A stretch of DNA of 64,000 nucleotides from CAXBMB01 sp963976695 (GCA_963976695.1 CAXBMB010000012.1:1-64000); one strand, 5' to 3'. Shown: positions 43,010 through 52,900, counted from the first letter of the stretch. Notes: a model not told the origin generated them from the letters alone. A program made the numbers and translations.

Positions 43010-44296
43010 ATGACAAAACCAGATGGGACTTTGCAGACTGAGATTACCGCCGCGGTGGCCGAGGGCTTTGCGGCGCAGATCGCCCTGACCCAAGACTTGA
43101 TTCGCCACCCCTCGGTTCGAGGCCGGGAACAGACGGGCCAGGATTTTCTGGCCGACCGCTATCGCGAGCGCGGCTATGGGCTCGACCGTTGGGCCCTGCA
43201 GGTCGAAGAGATCGCCCGGCACCCGGGCTTTTCCCCCGTCACCATCGATTATGAAAACTCCTTCAATCTGGTTGCCACCCACCGGCCCCGCGAAGACAAG
43301 GGCCGGTCCTTGATTCTCAACGGTCATGTGGACGTGGTGCCGGTCGGGCCGCTGGATATGTGGACCCATCCCCCGTTCGACCCGGTGATCGAGGGGGATT
43401 GGCTCTATGGCCGGGGCAGCGGCGACATGAAGGCGGGTCTGGTTCTCAACCTGGCGGCCCTCGATGCCCTGCGCCGCCTGGGGTATCAACCCGCCGCCCG
43501 GGTCCATTTGCAGTCGGTGGTCGAGGAAGAGTGTACCGGCAATGGCGCGCTGGCGGCGCTGCTGCGCGGCTACAAGGCCGACGCGGCGATCATCACCGAA
43601 CCGACCAACCATGCCCTGGTGCGGGCCAACCTCGGGGTGATCTGGTTGCGGGTTCACCTGCGCGGCAAACCGGTTCATGTGCTTGAGGCGGGCAGCGGCG
43701 CCAACGCCATCGAGGCGGCCTTTGGCTTGATTCAGGCGCTCAAGCAACTGGAAGCGGCCTGGAATGCGAAGAAAGCAACCAAGCCCTACTTTCGCGATTG
43801 TGACAAACCGATCAACTTCAATGTCGGCAAGATCGAAGGCGGCGATTGGGCATCCTCCGTTCCGGCCTGGTGCTCCTTTGACCTTCGCGTCGGCCTCTAT
43901 CCCGGCGAAAAGCCAGCCGACGCCCTGCGCGAAATCGAAGATTGCCTGCGCGCCGCGGCGCGGAACAACCTTTTCCTGGCCAACAACCCGCCCGAGGTCG
44001 AGGTTAACGGCTTCTTTGCCGAAGGCTATGTGCTGGAGGAGGGAAGCGCGGCCGAGGCGCTGCTGCACAAGAGCCACGCCGCCAGCTTTGCCGCGCCGCT
44101 GAACGCCGAGGTGATGCCGTGCTACCTGGATGGCCGGGTGTTCGCCATCTACGGCGAGATGCCGTGCCTGGTCTACGGACCGGTTTCCGACAACATCCAC
44201 GGCTTTGACGAGCGGGTTTCGCTGGGATCGATTCAGCAGGTCACCACGGCGATCGCGCTCTATGTCGCCCAGTGGTGCGGGCTGGAGAAAATCTAG
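43010..44296 (+). CDS. M20 family ArgE/DapE-type deacylase
   Basis: This metallohydrolase (428 residues) shows the M20 active site: GHVDVVP at about 104-110, GRGSGDMKAG, and VVEEECTGNG with the catalytic glutamate. It removes an acyl group or splits a dipeptide. ATG 43010 has GGGAGG upstream, and the longer frame to 42686 has no such support. It converges with the MFS gene; both stop codons lie in the terminal CTAG bases of a 59-bp palindromic element. The substrate is unknown. Confidence 0.9.
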   Translation: MTKPDGTLQTEITAAVAEGFAAQIALTQDLIRHPSVRGREQTGQDFLADRYRERGYGLDRWALQVEEIARHPGFSPVTIDYENSFNLVATHRPREDKGRSLILNGHVDVVPVGPLDMWTHPPFDPVIEGDWLYGRGSGDMKAGLVLNLAALDALRRLGYQPAARVHLQSVVEEECTGNGALAALLRGYKADAAIITEPTNHALVRANLGVIWLRVHLRGKPVHVLEAGSGANAIEAAFGLIQALKQLEAAWNAKKATKPYFRDCDKPINFNVGKIEGGDWASSVPAWCSFDLRVGLYPGEKPADALREIEDCLRAAARNNLFLANNPPEVEVNGFFAEGYVLEEGSAAEALLHKSHAASFAAPLNAEVMPCYLDGRVFAIYGEMPCLVYGPVSDNIHGFDERVSLGSIQQVTTAIALYVAQWCGLEKI

Positions 44297-44351
44297 CGCG
44301 CTTGCCGCGCCTCTTTTCCAGTCGATCACACGCCGGCACTGGCGGCGCTAG
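44293..44351. repeat. CTAG-ended palindromic element between convergent genes
   Basis: The 59-bp element has 7-bp terminal inverted repeats, CTAGCGC and GCGCTAG. The TAG in each end is the stop codon of the flanking gene, the deacylase on the plus strand and the MFS on the minus strand. Confidence 0.75.
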
Positions 44352-45688
44352 ACCCGGCGGGCGCGCTTGCGGGCTTGGCCGGCCACCAGGCGGACCTTGC
44401 GTGGCGCGGCCATCCAGATGCCGAGGATGGAAAGCAGCGCCATCGCCAAGGTGAGTTGGAAGCCGAGCCGATAGCTGCCCTGGGCGTCATAGATCAGACC
44501 GAGGATCCAGGGGCCGGCGCCGGCCCCCAGATTGCCGAACAGCGCGATGATGCTAAAGATCATGGCGTAGCGCCGCCCGCTGAATATTTCCGACGGAATC
44601 GAGCCGTAGAGGGCGGCCAGACCGTTTCCCAGCAGACCCTGTAGGGCCACCATGGCGTACAGCAGCACCAGGGAGCTGTCTCGTTCCAGTTGGATCAGGA
44701 GCAGGGAACTGCCGATGTAGCCCAGCAGCGCGATGCTCCAGGCCGTCTCCCGGCCAATGCGGTCCGACAGCGCCCCCAGGCCGATTTGTCCGGCGACGCC
44801 AAACAGCCCCACCAGGCCCAGGGCGGTGGCCGCGACTTCCGGGCCAAAACCGATTTCCAGCAGGAAGCGGGTTTGGTGCACCTGGATGGCGTACCAGATG
44901 AACAGGGCCGAGGAGAAGCCGACGACCAGCCACCAAAAACGGGCGGTCGCCATGGCGCTCTTGATGGTCCAGTCACGGGCCACCCAGTCGTGATCGACGA
45001 TCATGTCGGGAAACGGGGGCCTGGCCGCCGCCGGGGCGTCCGGGTCGGACTCGCGCGGGTCCTGTCCGTCGGGCAGCAGCCCCAGGTCTTGCGGTCTTTT
45101 CCGGGTAAACAGGGCGTTGAGGGGCAGCATGGCGACCAGCACCAACGCGGCGACGGCGTAGCTGGCGCTTCGCCAGCCATAGCTGTCGATCAGCCACTGT
45201 TGGAGCGGCAGGATGATGATGCCGCCGATGCCCACGCCGGAGAAGACCAACCCGATGGCCAGCCCCTTGCGCTGGCTGAACCAATTGGGAATGAACATGG
45301 TGTGAACAATGTAGCTGGAGGACATCGAGCCACAGACCACCAGGATTCCGAAGGTAAAGTAGAGGCCCAGCACGCCGGTGATCTGGGTCATCAGCAAAAA
45401 GCCGGAGGCGATCAGTATGCCGCCCAGGGGAATAAGAACTCTTGGGCCAACGCGATCCATCATCAGGCCGACCACCGGCAGGAAGGCGGTCGAGGCCAAA
45501 AAGCCGATGGAAAAGGCGGCGGCCGTTTCGGCGCTGTCCCAGCCGAATTCGGCGATCAGTTCGGGGAAGAAAAGCGAAAACCCGGTCCGCGCCGTAACGG
45601 AAACCGCCATGGTCACAAAGGCGATGCCCAAGATGACCCAGCCGTAGAAGAAGGCGGGCCGGGCGGTTGGCGAGGAACCTGTGGTCAT
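44348..45688 (-). CDS. MFS transporter
   Basis: This inner-membrane carrier (446 residues, 12 predicted membrane segments) is of the oxalate/formate-antiporter-like MFS group. GLMMDRVGPRVLIPLGG between segments 2 and 3 is the MFS signature loop, repeated as LGALSDRIGRETAWS in the second half. The central loop (about 200-240) is polar. The substrate, perhaps a monocarboxylate or an amino acid derivative, cannot be read. It lies 89 bp after the crotonase gene on the same strand. Confidence 0.88.
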   Translation of the reverse strand: MTTGSSPTARPAFFYGWVILGIAFVTMAVSVTARTGFSLFFPELIAEFGWDSAETAAAFSIGFLASTAFLPVVGLMMDRVGPRVLIPLGGILIASGFLLMTQITGVLGLYFTFGILVVCGSMSSSYIVHTMFIPNWFSQRKGLAIGLVFSGVGIGGIIILPLQQWLIDSYGWRSASYAVAALVLVAMLPLNALFTRKRPQDLGLLPDGQDPRESDPDAPAAARPPFPDMIVDHDWVARDWTIKSAMATARFWWLVVGFSSALFIWYAIQVHQTRFLLEIGFGPEVAATALGLVGLFGVAGQIGLGALSDRIGRETAWSIALLGYIGSSLLLIQLERDSSLVLLYAMVALQGLLGNGLAALYGSIPSEIFSGRRYAMIFSIIALFGNLGAGAGPWILGLIYDAQGSYRLGFQLTLAMALLSILGIWMAAPRKVRLVAGQARKRARRV

Positions 45689-45777
45689 GCGGCGTCCATC
45701 CGGCTCTTGTGTCCTCTTCGAAAGTTGCCAACGACAGGGTCGCCGCGCCCGGTGGGTCTTGCCAAGTCGATCTCAGG

Positions 45778-46542
45778 CTAGAATGTGGAAAAGTCCGGCG
45801 GGCGCTTTTCCAGGAAGGCGGTCAAGGCCTCCTTGCATTCGGCCGAGTTCAGACATTCGGCAAACCCCCGGCTTTCCCGTTCCATCTGGCGCATCACCTG
45901 CTCCTGGTCGGATTTCAGCAGCGCCTTGGTTTTGCGCAGCGCCCCCGGCGGTTGCTGCGCCAGGCGCATGCAAGCCGCGGCGACCCGGGCCTCCAGTTCG
46001 GCCAACGGCACCACCGCCGTGGCAATTCCCAGCGTCAGGGCTTCATGGCCATCAAAGGCGCGGCCGGTCATCAGCAACTCCGCCGCCCGCGCATGGCCCA
46101 TGATCTTGGGCAGAAGATAGCTGGACCCTGCCTCGGGCAGCAGCGCCAAGTTGACGAAGGGCAGTTGCAGGCGGGCGTCCTCGGCGACGAAAACCATATC
46201 GCAGTGCAGCAGCAGGGTGGTGCCGATCCCTACCGCCACCCCTTCGACTTGGGCCACCAGGGCCACCGGGCTCTGCGCCAAGGTTTTGATGAAGCGGTGG
46301 ACCGGGGCCTCGCCGGATCTTGGCGGCTGTTCCAAGAAATCCTTGAGGTCGTTGCCGGCGGTAAAGGCGCCGGGTCCGCCCTTGAACAGCACGGCGCGGA
46401 CGCTGCTGTTCGCGGCGGCTTCGTCCAGGCCATCGGCCAGCGCGGCGTACATCTCCTGGGTGAGAGCGTTCTTCTTCTCCAACCGGTTAATCTGCAACTG
46501 CAGGATGCCGTCTCGCAACGTGCGTGTGATGTTCTGTGCCAT
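45778..46542 (-). CDS. Crotonase family protein (enoyl-CoA hydratase/isomerase)
   Basis: The protein (254 residues) binds acyl-CoA. It shows the crotonase oxyanion segments (FTAGNDLKDF near 65 and VEGVAVGIGTTLLLHCDMVF near 105) and PEAGSSYLLPKIMG. The Glu in PEAGSS sits where enoyl-CoA delta-isomerases place their catalytic acid, while the hydratase Glu of the preceding helix is missing, so isomerase activity is more likely than hydratase. It ends in a CTAG stop and lies upstream of the MFS gene. Confidence 0.85.
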   Translation of the reverse strand: MAQNITRTLRDGILQLQINRLEKKNALTQEMYAALADGLDEAAANSSVRAVLFKGGPGAFTAGNDLKDFLEQPPRSGEAPVHRFIKTLAQSPVALVAQVEGVAVGIGTTLLLHCDMVFVAEDARLQLPFVNLALLPEAGSSYLLPKIMGHARAAELLMTGRAFDGHEALTLGIATAVVPLAELEARVAAACMRLAQQPPGALRKTKALLKSDQEQVMRQMERESRGFAECLNSAECKEALTAFLEKRPPDFSTF

Positions 46543-46881
46543 GGCTTGCTGTGCTTTCCCCTGTCAGGCCAGAGCGCGCCACCGGGGTCCGCCGATGGTT
46601 CTGGCATTGCGCGTCGTATCACCCAAGGCCGCCAAAAGAGGACGGTCGTTCAGTTTCATTATGCTGCTTTACCGTAAAAGCACCGCGGCTGACCAGCGTT
46701 GGCTGCAGCAGCGCGGTCGAAGCAGGGCGTGCCGGGGAGCGGTTCGCCGCGCCGGCCTGGAGAAGTGCCGCGCCGGGCGGCGATGCCGGCAAGCTAACAA
46801 AAAGAAAGCCCCGAACAGGCGCTGTTCGGGGCTTATCTGTGCGTGCGCCACCACCACGACTGTGCGGTCGGCGGCGGGTGA
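46543..46881. other. Gap between the atp operon and crotonase genes
   Basis: Both neighbours are on the minus strand. The terminator of the atp operon lies at 46806-46834; the remaining 260 bp should contain the crotonase promoter. No gene or other structure is evident. Confidence 0.45.
46806..46834 (-). terminator. Terminator of the F0 ATP synthase operon
   Basis: A perfect 13-bp stem (46806-46818 with 46822-46834) with loop GCG is followed on the minus strand by CTTTTTG. It lies 48 bp after the atpF stop. Confidence 0.9.
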
Positions 46882-47364
46882 CTAATTCAGATGCGCGGCG
46901 ACTTCCTTGATCGAACTGTCGGTCAGGTCGCCGGCCTTCTTTTCCGTCAGGCTGCCGGAAATCAAAGCCTCGGCGGCTTGAATGGCCGCGTCAACAGACT
47001 TGCTGCGAACTTCCATCAGCGCCGTGGCTTCGGCCTGCGCGATCTTGTCGAGCGCCAGCTGCTCGCGACGGGCCAGGGAGGCCTTGATGTCCTCTTCCGC
47101 GTGCAGGCTCAGCCGTTCGGCTTCGTCCTTGGCGTGCGCCAGAATTTCCTCGGCTTCCTTGATGGCGTCGCGTTGACGGCGCTTGGAGTCAGCGAGATAT
47201 TTTTGCGCTTCTTGCCGCAAGGAATGGGCTTCCTCCAATTCCTTGCGAATCCGGTCGCCACGGGCGTCCAGCGCGTTCAAGGTTGGCCGCAAGCCCTTCC
47301 ACAGGGCCAGGGCGAGGAAGATGACGAGCGCGAGAATGATCCAGGTGTATTCGCTTGCTAACAT
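46882..47364 (-). CDS. atpF: F0 ATP synthase subunit b
   Basis: The peripheral-stalk subunit (160 residues) has an N-terminal membrane segment (TWIILALVIFLALALW) and a long charged coiled coil (about 30-140). It follows the b' gene by 6 bp and is the last gene of the operon. Subunits b and b' form a heterodimer linking F0 to F1 in alphaproteobacteria. Confidence 0.95.
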   Translation of the reverse strand: MLASEYTWIILALVIFLALALWKGLRPTLNALDARGDRIRKELEEAHSLRQEAQKYLADSKRRQRDAIKEAEEILAHAKDEAERLSLHAEEDIKASLARREQLALDKIAQAEATALMEVRSKSVDAAIQAAEALISGSLTEKKAGDLTDSSIKEVAAHLN

Positions 47365-47370
47365 TTCTGG

Positions 47371-47937
47371 TTATCCTCCCACGGCCTCGTTGACCGCTTT
47401 TTCCACCTTGGCCTTGGTCGGCTTGACCCCGACCAATTTCTGGGTGACGGCAACAGCGGCTTCGCCGGCGACCGTTTTAAGATTGCTCATCGCGGCCGCC
47501 GTGGCTTCGGCGATGCGCTTTTCCGCCTGGCGGTTTTTTTCCGCCAACTCCTGCATGAAGCTATCTTGACGCGCCGCCGCGGCGGCGTCCAACTCGTCGC
47601 TGATCAGCTTCAATGAGGCGGAGGCTTGGCCCCGAGCTTCGGCCAGGGCTTGTTCGTAGTCGGCCATGACATCGCTGGCTTCGGTTTTCAGGCGTGTTGC
47701 CCGCGCCAGGTCGTCATCGATCTTATGGCGGCGTTCCTCCATCACTTCGGTCACGCGTGGCAGGACCAGGCGCGCCATGATGAAGTAGAGGGTCGTAAAG
47801 GTGACCACCAACCAGAAGGCCTGGCTGACGAAGGTGTCGACCTGCTTGATCTGGGGCAGGCCTTCAACTTCCTGGGCATAGGCTGAACCGGTTCCGACCA
47901 ACAGGCTGGCGGCTACGGTGGGTAAGCTAAAGCGCAT
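47371..47937 (-). CDS. F0 ATP synthase subunit b'
   Basis: The second stalk subunit (188 residues) has an N-terminal signal-like segment ending at SAYAQEVEGLPQ, then a membrane anchor (FWLVVTFTTLYFIMARLVLP) and a long coiled coil (about 75-165). A b' subunit with a longer N terminus is typical of photosynthetic bacteria and alphaproteobacteria. It lies 188 bp after atpE, a gap containing a palindromic element. Confidence 0.94.
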   Translation of the reverse strand: MRFSLPTVAASLLVGTGSAYAQEVEGLPQIKQVDTFVSQAFWLVVTFTTLYFIMARLVLPRVTEVMEERRHKIDDDLARATRLKTEASDVMADYEQALAEARGQASASLKLISDELDAAAAARQDSFMQELAEKNRQAEKRIAEATAAAMSNLKTVAGEAAVAVTQKLVGVKPTKAKVEKAVNEAVGG

Positions 47938-48020
47938 GGCCTTATTCCAACGGTTGTTGCTAGATCAACTGCAAAAGGCGACGTCGCGCTGTTGCAGACT
48001 GCTTGATCGCGTTCAACAAA

Positions 48021-48068
48021 CTAGAGCGACAGTCCTACGCTTGTCATCGGGGTGACGCGCTGCTCTAG
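48021..48068. repeat. CTAG-ended palindromic element inside the atp operon
   Basis: CTAGAGC (48021-48027) and GCTCTAG (48062-48068) are perfect terminal inverted repeats, with an inner GACA/TGTC dyad. It lies between atpE and the b' gene, where it could form a hairpin in the mRNA. Confidence 0.65.
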
Positions 48069-48125
48069 GTCGCGAAGGGGCCGCCAAACGAATGCCGAAA
48101 GGCGTGAAGCGGCCCGCGCGCGTGC

Positions 48126-48350
48126 TTAACCGAACAGAATAAGCAGAGAGACCACCAGGGCGAAGATGGCGATAGCTTCCGTCACGGCAAAGCCGATCCA
48201 GATGTTTGCGCCGATTTCGTCCTTGGAGGCAGGGTTGCGTGCGATGGCGTTGAAGTAACTACCCCAAACTTGCCCCACACCCAGACCTGCACCAATCATA
48301 CCCAGGGTGGCCAGACCGGCACCGATCATCTTGGCTGCTTCGATTTCCAT
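48126..48350 (-). CDS. atpE: F0 ATP synthase subunit c
   Basis: The ring subunit (74 residues) has two membrane helices, a polar loop ARNPASKDE and the proton-carrying Glu58 (GFAVTEAIAIF). Its high expression relative to other F0 parts is consistent with the hairpin-containing gap behind it. Confidence 0.97.
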   Translation of the reverse strand: MEIEAAKMIGAGLATLGMIGAGLGVGQVWGSYFNAIARNPASKDEIGANIWIGFAVTEAIAIFALVVSLLILFG

Positions 48351-48455
48351 TTTTCTCAGCTCCTTGCTTTATCGCTGATAGCTCGTGAAAGAGAGTGATT
48401 GTCGTTTTTTCGCCTGACTAAAAGGCAGCGACCTGCTCCAACTGCGCCCGTGGGC

Positions 48456-49214
48456 TTAGTGCATGTGGATGGCGTCGTGCAGATAGACACAGGAGAGAAT
48501 TGTGAAGATGTAGGCTTGCAGAACCGCTACCAGGAACTCCAGAGCAGTGATCCCGATAAGGGCTGCCAAAGGAATCACGCCTGCCAAGCCCATGAGTAGG
48601 ATGAAGCCAGCGAAGACCTCGACCAGAATGTGTCCGGCCATTATGTTGGCGAACAGACGCATGGAAAGGCTGATTGGGCGTGACAGATAGGAGACCAGCT
48701 CAATCGGCACCAGGATCACCGCCGTCCACAGCGGCGCGCCGTGCGGGAAAAACATCCGCAGATAACCAAAACCGTGGCGCGTGAAGCCAATGACGGTCAC
48801 CGCCAGGAAGATCACCATCGCCATCGCGAAGGTCACCGCCAGATGGCTCGTGAAGGCGAAGGCCCCTGGAACCATACCCAAAAGGTTGCCAACGAGCACG
48901 AACATGAAAAGCGAGAAGATGAAGGGAAAATATTTGCGTCCCTCATTGCCCACGTTGTCGCGCACCATATTGGCGATCATTTCGTAGAGGATTTCGGCGC
49001 TGGATTGCAGCCGGCCCGGGACCAAGGCGCGCCCGCGCATCGCCATGACCATGAACAGGGTGGCGATGATGACGGTGATGACCATCCAAAGCGATGAGTT
49101 GGTGAAGTCAATGTTCACGCCTCCCAGGGAAAGCTCGGCCTTTGTCTTGATGACAAACTGCGCCAGGGGCTCGGTCGGAAAGTCAGCCTGTTGTTCCGCG
49201 CTGTGTTGCGTCAC
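48456..49214 (-). CDS. atpB: F0 ATP synthase subunit a
   Basis: The proton-channel subunit (252 residues) has about six membrane segments, the essential Arg near residue 183 in LSMRLFANIMAGH and the C-terminal helix with the conserved Gln (VAVLQAYIFTIL). Its ATG overlaps the atpI stop by 4 bp. Confidence 0.97.
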   Translation of the reverse strand: MTQHSAEQQADFPTEPLAQFVIKTKAELSLGGVNIDFTNSSLWMVITVIIATLFMVMAMRGRALVPGRLQSSAEILYEMIANMVRDNVGNEGRKYFPFIFSLFMFVLVGNLLGMVPGAFAFTSHLAVTFAMAMVIFLAVTVIGFTRHGFGYLRMFFPHGAPLWTAVILVPIELVSYLSRPISLSMRLFANIMAGHILVEVFAGFILLMGLAGVIPLAALIGITALEFLVAVLQAYIFTILSCVYLHDAIHMH

Positions 49215-49597
49215 TTTAGATCCCCGTCATCTATATTACCGGCGCTGTCGGCAGGTTTACCCGCTTCAGCAGCCTTGCGTTCCTTAGCCTGGCGTTCGTA
49301 TTCGTTCGCCGTGCGCATGATGTTCATAAAGGCGCCCCCGGCGCCCAGCAACAGAAAAAGGATCAGCATCCAGGGCTTGGTGCCCAGTTCGCTGTCCAGA
49401 AACAATCCAATCGCCACTCCAAGACCAATCGCAGCAACCATTTCCGCGGCGATTCGGAACCCCAAACCCATTCCCAGAGAGTCACTGGAGCCCAGTTTCC
49501 CAGGCCCTTTTCGTACGCGCGCCTCCCTGCGCTCCCGAGCCGCCTTCAGGCGGTTGTCGAAATCATCAGGGGCAGGTGGTCGCTGGTTGGTGGGCAT
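49211..49597 (-). CDS. atpI: ATP synthase protein I
   Basis: The protein (128 residues from ATG 49597) has two membrane segments (IAAEMVAAIGLGVAIGLFLD and PWMLILFLLLGAGGAFMNIM) and polar ends, as in AtpI, which helps insert the c ring. It opens the F0 operon. AAGGAG lies upstream of the chosen start; a longer frame to 49741 is unlikely. Confidence 0.88.
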   Translation of the reverse strand: MPTNQRPPAPDDFDNRLKAARERREARVRKGPGKLGSSDSLGMGLGFRIAAEMVAAIGLGVAIGLFLDSELGTKPWMLILFLLLGAGGAFMNIMRTANEYERQAKERKAAEAGKPADSAGNIDDGDLK

Positions 49598-49862
49598 GCA
49601 AAAAGGCTCCTTCGAGAAGGCGCCTACGGCCTTGCGCACAACTGTCGCGTTCCACCGGCCTCTAACGCCGGAAAGCGCGCGCACCTTACGGATTGACCCT
49701 GCTTGCGTCAAGGTCCAAAGGCAGCGCGGAATTCTCAGCAAGAAAATGCAAAAAAATCAAATATAAACAATCTGTTATTAAAATATTGCCAATCCGCGCG
49801 CCAGGCAGCCGGCCGGGTGAAGAGAGTCGTGGAATCCGGCGAGTGGGATATTTTACCGGCTT

Positions 49863-49890
49863 TCGGGAATCATGAACGGGAATCATGAAG
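49863..49890. repeat. Short direct repeat GGGAATCATGAA, two copies
   Basis: Two adjacent copies lie between smc and atpI. Their role is unknown. Confidence 0.5.
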
Positions 49891-49951
49891 CTGCGCAACG
49901 CCGCCCGGGTGTATCCCCGGCGCGCGGATAAATGCCGCGAGGAATTCGCGG

Positions 49952-49980
49952 GCCGCCGCCGGCGCCAATGCCGGGCGGCG
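49952..49980 (-). terminator. GC-rich hairpin after smc
   Basis: An imperfect stem of about 10 bp (CGCCGCCGGC against GCCGGGCGGCG) lies directly after the smc stop codon. There is no T-run. Confidence 0.4.
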
Positions 49981-49981
49981 C

Positions 49982-52900
49982 TCAGGCGCTTTCGCGAAAG
50001 CGATCGGCGCCCTCCAGGTCGACCGAGACCAACTGACTGACGCCGCGCTCGCTCATGGTCACGCCGAACAGACGGTCAACCCGCGCCATGGTCAGGCGGT
50101 GATGGGTGATAACCAGAAAGCGGGTTTCCAGGGAATGGGCCAGTTCCTCCACCAGCGAGCAGAAACGATCGACATTCGAGTCGTCCAGCGGCGCGTCCAC
50201 CTCGTCCAGCACGCAGATCGGCGCGGGGTTGGTCAGGAAGACCGCGAACAGCAGCGCCAGCGCGGTCAAGGCCTGTTCGCCGCCGCTGAGCAGCGACATC
50301 ACCTGCAGCCGCTTGCCGGGGGGGCTGGCCATGATTTCGAGCCCGGCGTCGAGCGGATCATCTTCCTCAGTCAAGGCGAGATGGGCCTGTCCGCCGCCGA
50401 AAAGCCGCGTAAAAAGCGTGGTGAAGTGGCTGTTGACCTGTTCAAAGGCCGCCAGCAGGCGTTGTCGTCCTTCGCGGTTCAGGCTGGCGATGCCTTGGCG
50501 CAAGCGGGCGATGGCCTCGGTCAGGTCGTGCCGCTCGTTTTGCATGCCGGCAATGCGGGTTTCCAGTTCGTCGGATTCGGCCTCGGCGCGCAGGTTGACC
50601 GCGCCCATGCGCTCGCGCTCGCCCTGGAGACGCTGCAGCTTGCGCTCGACCTCGGTGCGCTCGGGAAGCGGTTGATCCGGGGCGATCGCCGCCACCTCCA
50701 GCAGTTTGGCCACCGGGCAGTCGAGCTTTTCATGCACCCGTTCGACTAAGTTGGTCATCGCCTGGTTGGCTTGCTCGACGGCGGCTTGGGCGCGCACCCG
50801 CGCCTCCCTGGACTGGGCCAGCGCGGTTTCAGCGGACTTGAGCTGGCGGTCGAATTCGGCTTGCGAGACTTCGCCTTGGGCCAGCTGGTCGGCGGCCTGC
50901 TTGCGTTTGCCGTCCGCCGCCGCAATGCCCTCAGCCAGGGCCTCACGCTGCGCCCTGATGGCGTCGGGCTTGTCGCTAAGGGTTGCTTTTTCCTGTTGGA
51001 TTTCCTGTTGGCGGGCCAGCAGGTCGGCCTGATGCTTGTGGGTGTCCTGGGCGCGGCGCTGCCAGGACGCGCGCTCCTGTTCGATCGCCAGCAGCCGTTG
51101 GCCGCGGGCTTCGGCTTCCCTGGCGAGACGGTGCAACTGGCCTTCGGCCTCGCTCAAGGCGGTGCGCCGCTCGGCCAGGTCCACGCGCAAGCCCGAAAGG
51201 GCGTGGCGTTGCCGTTCCAGGTCGGGAAGGGCGGCTTGGCTTTCCCGCGCCGTCGCGAGGTTCAGTCGGGTTTCGCGACATTCTTGCGCGTTGGCGAGCT
51301 GATTTTCCGCCAAGCTGGCCTGGCGAGACTGCGCGGCGGCGAGTTTTTCCGCCAGGCGGCTTTTGCGGCTGCGGATCTGATCCAGGTCGCCAAAGGCGGC
51401 GCGCAGCGCCTGCCGGCTGTCACGCGCCGCCGCCGCGGCGGCGGCGGCCTGCGCCTGCAGCGCCTGCAGCGCGACTTCGGTTTCGCGGCTCCGCGCCTGG
51501 CAGGCCGGCAGCGCGGCCTGAAGCTCGGCCAGGCGGTTCTTTTGGGCCAGCCGTTGCGCCGCCGTGGACGGGGCGTCGGCCCGGGCGGAAAAGCCGTCCC
51601 AGCGCCACAGCGCCCCGGCCCGGCTGATCAGGCACTGTCCGGGCGCCAGCGCTTCCTGCAGCTGGTCGGCCGCTGCGTCATCGTCCAGCACGCCGATCTG
51701 ACTGAGCCGACGGGTCAGTTCGGCCGGGCCGCGCACCAGCTTTGACAGCGGGGTGACGCCGGCCGGCAGGGCGGGCGGCGATTGATAGGGCGGCAAAGGG
51801 CGCCAATAGAGCGGCGCCGATGGGTCGCCCGGGGCGTTGAGGTCCTCGCCCAGCGCCGCGCCCAAGGCCTGCTCGAAGCCGCGTTCCACCGTCACGCTGT
51901 TGAGCAGGGGCTCCCAGTCCCCCCCGTCAAAGGCGCTCAACAATGCGCTGAGGGCCGAGATTTCGGCCTCCAGGCGGGCCTGATCGGTTTGGCTGGCTTG
52001 CTGTTGCCGCTGGGCGTGGGTCAGGGTGTCGCCAAGCTGCTCCCCGTCGGCGTCGGCGCGTTCGGCGGCAAGGCGCAGCTGTTCGACCCGGGTTTGCGCG
52101 TCGGCCAGCTTGTCGGCCAGGCTGGCGAGCGCGGCCTGGTCGTCGGCGTTGTCGGCCAGCGCCTGCTTTTCCTGCGCCAGCCGCTCCGCCTGGAGGCTCA
52201 GGCGGGCCAGCCTTTGCTCAAGGTCTTCGACCCGTCGCGCCAATTCGCGCGCCAGGGCCTCGCCTTGGCTGACGTCCTGGGTTAGCGAGGCCAGCCGTTC
52301 TTCACAGGCGGCGGCGGCGCCGAAGAGGTCGTCGCGGGCGGCCTGGGCTTGGCTTTGTTCGGCGGCTTCGCTGGCGGCGGCGTTCAGGGTTTGGCGTTCC
52401 TGACTGAGGCGGTCTTCGGCCTCCTGGGCGTCTGCAGCCAGACTGGTGACCCGCTGCAGGTCGCTGGCCAATTGGCGCAGGCGCTGTTCGGCCAGGTCGC
52501 GCGCCTGTCGGGCCAGCTGTTCGTCGCGTTCCAAGCCTTCGCGGGTGAGCAACAGTCGTTGCAGGGCGGCGGCGGCGGCGGCTTCGGCGGCGCGTAGATC
52601 GGGCAAGCGGGCGGCGGCGTTGGCCTGGGCGGCGGCGGCCTGACCAGCGTCGCGGCTGCGCGCGCTCACCAGCTGCTCGGCGCTGTTCAACTGGTCGCGG
52701 ACCTCGACCTGCTTGGCGTTGATCGCCACGGCGTCGAGGTGTAGCAACAGGGCTTCCTGGCGGCGCAATTGATCGGCGATGTTGCGATAGCGGCTGGCTT
52801 GCCGGGCTTGCTTTCGCAGCCCCTGTAGCTGGTCTTCCAGGGTGACGATAACGTCGTCCAGCCGCTCCAGGTTGGTTTCGGCGGCCCGCAAGCGCAGTTC

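Noticed and set aside
49598..49741. N-terminal extension of AtpI
   Set aside because: It starts at a TTG with no ribosome site and gives a length atypical of AtpI.
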